A stretch of 38,437 bases of DNA from Bacteroidota bacterium (GTDB lineage: Bacteria > Bacteroidota > Bacteroidia > Bacteroidales > DYOH01), in the NCBI GenBank assembly GCA_020048155.1, contig JAIFMY010000143.1:1-38437 (forward strand). The letters are read 5' to 3'. How positions within the stretch are numbered: the first letter of the stretch is position 1; each line of letters starts with the position of its first letter. The notes below the pieces were generated by a model, which worked only from the letters and a program-made list of their open reading frames with translations, made no database searches and was not told the origin of the DNA. Positions 35,819 to 38,437 of this stretch are shown in pieces. The position numbers and the translations under genes were made by a program.

Positions 35819-38437
35819 CTATTTCAAGCCCTCAATAGTTTTCAAAATGTTAGTATTATTCAGATTCTGTTTGGTTGTAGTTTTTACCTGATCTAGAATA
35901 TTCTCCCAAGATTTGCCCTCGAGTGAACGAATTTTTTTACGGACATACACATCGCCTCTATTTTGCGAAAGTATGTTTTTATAAATAAGTATAGCGGCGT
36001 CCTTGTTCGAAGAAAGGATTGAATCTGCTTGCTCTACGGCATTGCTAAGCAAACCGGAAAATTTTATAAGCGAATCGCGCTCGAAAGTTGATATTTGAAG
36101 TGAATCGTGGTAAACAATTTTAGCAATTTCAAAATATTTGATTGCACGTTTATATTCACCCTTTTTCAATTTTTCCTTTCCCTTTTTTAATAAAATGGTG
36201 TAGTAATCAGACGAATCGGAATTATTTTCGTCGATAAAAAACTTAAGCAATTCAGCATTCTTATAGCTAGCTACGCTCGCTTTATGCTCGTTCTCCAGAG
36301 CTTTTTCAATGGCTTTTTCTGTTTTGGCAACTTCACTGTGAGCCAAACGGTATTGTTTAATAGCGACTATACTAAAAGCAGCAGCCAACATGAGGGCTAC
36401 AATTGCCAAACCAAGATACATTTGAAGCTTCTTACGCTTTTTCTCTTCTTTAAGCAAAGCTTCTTTTATAGCCTTCCTGCTTTCGGAAATAAATGTATTT
36501 TGCATTTGCGTAGGAACCGGATTTTGCGCTGCATTGGCAAGCCAAGCTTCAGCGCTGAGGCAGGCATTGGTATTAAGTAAATAATCGCGGCTTCTGCCAT
36601 GCAAGTGCCAATCCTGTGCACGCATTTGCCAAAGGGTATGTGCATGTACATACTCGCGGTCGGTCTCTACCTCTTGCACCAATTGCAGCAAAGATTTATC
36701 GAAAAGCTCCTTTTCAAAATCGAACCAGTTGATTAGTCGCAGTGCTTCAGGTATAGAATGTGCATCTACAGAACGCCAAAGTATAGTGATGATTCGTTTA
36801 TTTTGTTCAAGTGCATAATCTACCTCACTTTTGCAATATGGGCTATTCACCGAATCGGGACTTATGATAAACACGAAATTATCGCAACCACTTATACCTT
36901 TAAATATTTCTTTTTCAAAATCTACTCCCTTGCTTATACTTTCCTGATCGAACCAGGTGGTATGACCTGCAGATTGCAAACTCAAGTTCAGCTTACGGGC
37001 AAAGTCCGCATCTTTTCGGCTATAGCTAATAAAAACCTCAGTGCCCAGTTGCCCCCGTGCAGCTTCCGACGCTTTTATAAATTGAATTTGCTCTTCGGTA
37101 GGTGCATAAATTGGCCTGCTTATGTTCATTCTGAGCCAGGTTGCAGCATTATCCAAGTTGAAACCTTGGAGCAAAAATGATTGCTTTTGTTCTGCAAGAA
37201 GCCATCGGAGTGACTGTACCAAAAACATACGGTGTTCCTCATAATAGTTCCGGTCTGTATTGAGCGTATTTACCAGCTCATCGGTACTGAGTTCGAACTG
37301 TGTTTTGTTGTGGCGTACTTCTTCTAGCTCAGCAACCTCATCGCGGGTACGTATAATACGCAGGGGCTCATTCTCCAATTGGGTGTAATGAATAAACTGA
37401 AGTTTCGACAAACCTGAAAATCCCAGATTATCTGCATTTTCAAATAGTGCAGAAACCGCACGTGTATCAGGGATTTTATTCCCATTTGAATCTGAAATCA
37501 GAACCGGAATGATACGCTTATTAAACTTAATTGCATGCAAATATTCTTTCTTGCAATATTCCGATTGTAGTGCATTCTGAGTAACAAACAACACCATGTT
37601 TGCCGACTGCACCAAGCCATTTTCAATGGCAGAATCAAAATTGCTGCCTTTCTGTATATCTCGATCGTGAAACCAGGTAGAAAAACCATGTTTGTGAAGC
37701 GCAGCAGCAATTTTGTCTACATGTACCCTATCTTCGGCGGCATGGCATACAAAAACATCCGATTGCAAATTGTTGCCATTTTTTTTGCTTTCCATGATGT
37801 ACTCTGCCATCTGATTTGTGGGCAAGCAAGGTGGCTGAGTGGCTTGTCCACCTGTATTATGGAAAAAATGGTGTGAGCGCTGAAGCCACTGCTCGGCATC
37901 TATCCGCTCAAGGCCTACCAACAAGTGCTGCGTATTACGCTGATTTTTTTCCCAAAGTACTGTATTGTGCAGCAGTTTGGTATGTTTCCGAACAAAATCG
38001 CGATGAATGTCGAGCAAATTTACCAGATTTTCGAGGCTCTGGTCAAAATCATCGAGCATTTTCCATTGTATCGCATCCCAATTAGCAATTATCCCTTTAG
38101 CAGCCGAAACTTCTGCCGAAAGGCTAGTGGCAGCATCTTCATGTTGACGGCTATAAATCCAGTTTCTACGTCCTATTTCGTCATGTATATTTTCCCAGGT
38201 AATGGTATCCAAGGGTTCTACGTGCATGATTGGAATGATGCGTTTGTGGTATTTCAGAGCCAGATTAATTTCCTTCTGGCAGTATATTGAATTGATGGAA
38301 TGAGGAGAAATGATATAGATGAAATTATCAGCCCGTTGAATGCCTTCATCTATTTGAGCCTGAAAATCGACACCAAGGGGAATATCATTCATATCAAACC
38401 AAACTTTATAGCCACGAGCTTGAAGCGACGATGAAAG
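35819..38437 (-). CDS. Triple TIR-repeat protein with membrane segment and TPR-like tail, 5' end outside window
   Basis: The frame runs off the right edge; the most upstream ATG inside is at 38392, but the 15 codons before it (ending GYKVWFD) belong to the first TIR domain, so the start lies outside. Numbered from that ATG, three TIR domains carry the catalytic Glu at 41 (YCQKE), 283 (YCKKE) and 523 (YCKSE), a spacing of about 240 residues. Each is followed by a helical module with a DR-(D/N/E)-(Y/F) and (E/T)-(A)-W-L pattern. A membrane helix is at about 658-678, and a charged helical, TPR-like tail at about 730-810 ends the protein. TIR domains with this Glu often hydrolyse NAD+; here that is inference. 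Confidence 0.88.
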   Translation of the reverse strand, partial: LSSSLQARGYKVWFDMNDIPLGVDFQAQIDEGIQRADNFIYIISPHSINSIYCQKEINLALKYHKRIIPIMHVEPLDTITWENIHDEIGRRNWIYSRQHEDAATSLSAEVSAAKGIIANWDAIQWKMLDDFDQSLENLVNLLDIHRDFVRKHTKLLHNTVLWEKNQRNTQHLLVGLERIDAEQWLQRSHHFFHNTGGQATQPPCLPTNQMAEYIMESKKNGNNLQSDVFVCHAAEDRVHVDKIAAALHKHGFSTWFHDRDIQKGSNFDSAIENGLVQSANMVLFVTQNALQSEYCKKEYLHAIKFNKRIIPVLISDSNGNKIPDTRAVSALFENADNLGFSGLSKLQFIHYTQLENEPLRIIRTRDEVAELEEVRHNKTQFELSTDELVNTLNTDRNYYEEHRMFLVQSLRWLLAEQKQSFLLQGFNLDNAATWLRMNISRPIYAPTEEQIQFIKASEAARGQLGTEVFISYSRKDADFARKLNLSLQSAGHTTWFDQESISKGVDFEKEIFKGISGCDNFVFIISPDSVNSPYCKSEVDYALEQNKRIITILWRSVDAHSIPEALRLINWFDFEKELFDKSLLQLVQEVETDREYVHAHTLWQMRAQDWHLHGRSRDYLLNTNACLSAEAWLANAAQNPVPTQMQNTFISESRKAIKEALLKEEKKRKKLQMYLGLAIVALMLAAAFSIVAIKQYRLAHSEVAKTEKAIEKALENEHKASVASYKNAELLKFFIDENNSDSSDYYTILLKKGKEKLKKGEYKRAIKYFEIAKIVYHDSLQISTFERDSLIKFSGLLSNAVEQADSILSSNKDAAILIYKNILSQNRGDVYVRKKIRSLEGKSWENILDQVKTTTKQNLNNTNILKTIEGLK

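Noticed and set aside
36758-37180. 140-codon plus-strand frame within the TIR gene
   Set aside because: It is antisense to the third and second TIR repeats, which have strong motif support.

Overview
The window reads as a chromosomal segment of an AT-rich member of the Bacteroidota. The evidence is the gene content (guaB followed by three SurA/PpiC-type periplasmic folding factors and a MoxR ATPase, PorE-like TPR/PD40/OmpA proteins, a DUF4197 lipoprotein, an NTT-like transporter fused to HEAT repeats), weak Shine-Dalgarno signals, and many exact copies of the Bacteroidota -7 promoter element TAnnTTTG at sensible distances from start codons. No rRNA, tRNA, insertion sequence or CRISPR array was recognised.

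Layout. 1-6112 (minus): guaB, then PPIase, lipoprotein chaperone, SurA-like PPIase and MoxR (cut by the left edge), one apparent operon. 6337-7888 (plus): panB and an RluA-type pseudouridine synthase, closed by a clear terminator. 8050-12550 (minus): a secreted alpha/beta hydrolase, an orphan PAS histidine kinase, a gene-poor stretch of about 770 bases, and gcvT. 12781-18022 (minus): a TPR protein and two paralogous TPR-PD40-carboxypeptidase-regulatory-OmpA proteins of PorE architecture, ending in a strong terminator. 18437-23806 (plus, divergent): a third, divergent PorE-like protein, a YfiR-family periplasmic protein and a membrane hybrid histidine kinase with a CHASE8-like sensor. 23832-26886 (minus): a PAS hybrid kinase and a single-domain response regulator, converging on the previous operon. 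27082-32803: DUF4197 lipoprotein, RsmI-like methyltransferase, MBL-fold hydrolase, and a 1077-residue transporter/HEAT/cNMP fusion. 33070-35580 (plus): STAS, CheW and a methyl-accepting chemotaxis protein. 35819 to the right edge (minus): a protein with three tandem TIR repeats, a membrane segment and a TPR-like tail, whose 5' end lies outside the window.

The most interesting unit is 18437-23806. It looks like a Bacteroidota counterpart of the YfiBNR system: an OmpA-fold envelope protein, a YfiR periplasmic regulator and a CHASE8-HAMP membrane sensor. Here the sensor ends in a hybrid histidine kinase with receiver and Hpt domains instead of a diguanylate cyclase, and the OmpA-like domain has lost the Asp normally used to hold peptidoglycan. 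The second is the triple TIR repeat protein, in which all three TIR copies keep the Glu expected for NAD cleavage. Functional statements are inferences from recognised families and visible motifs; no database search was run.
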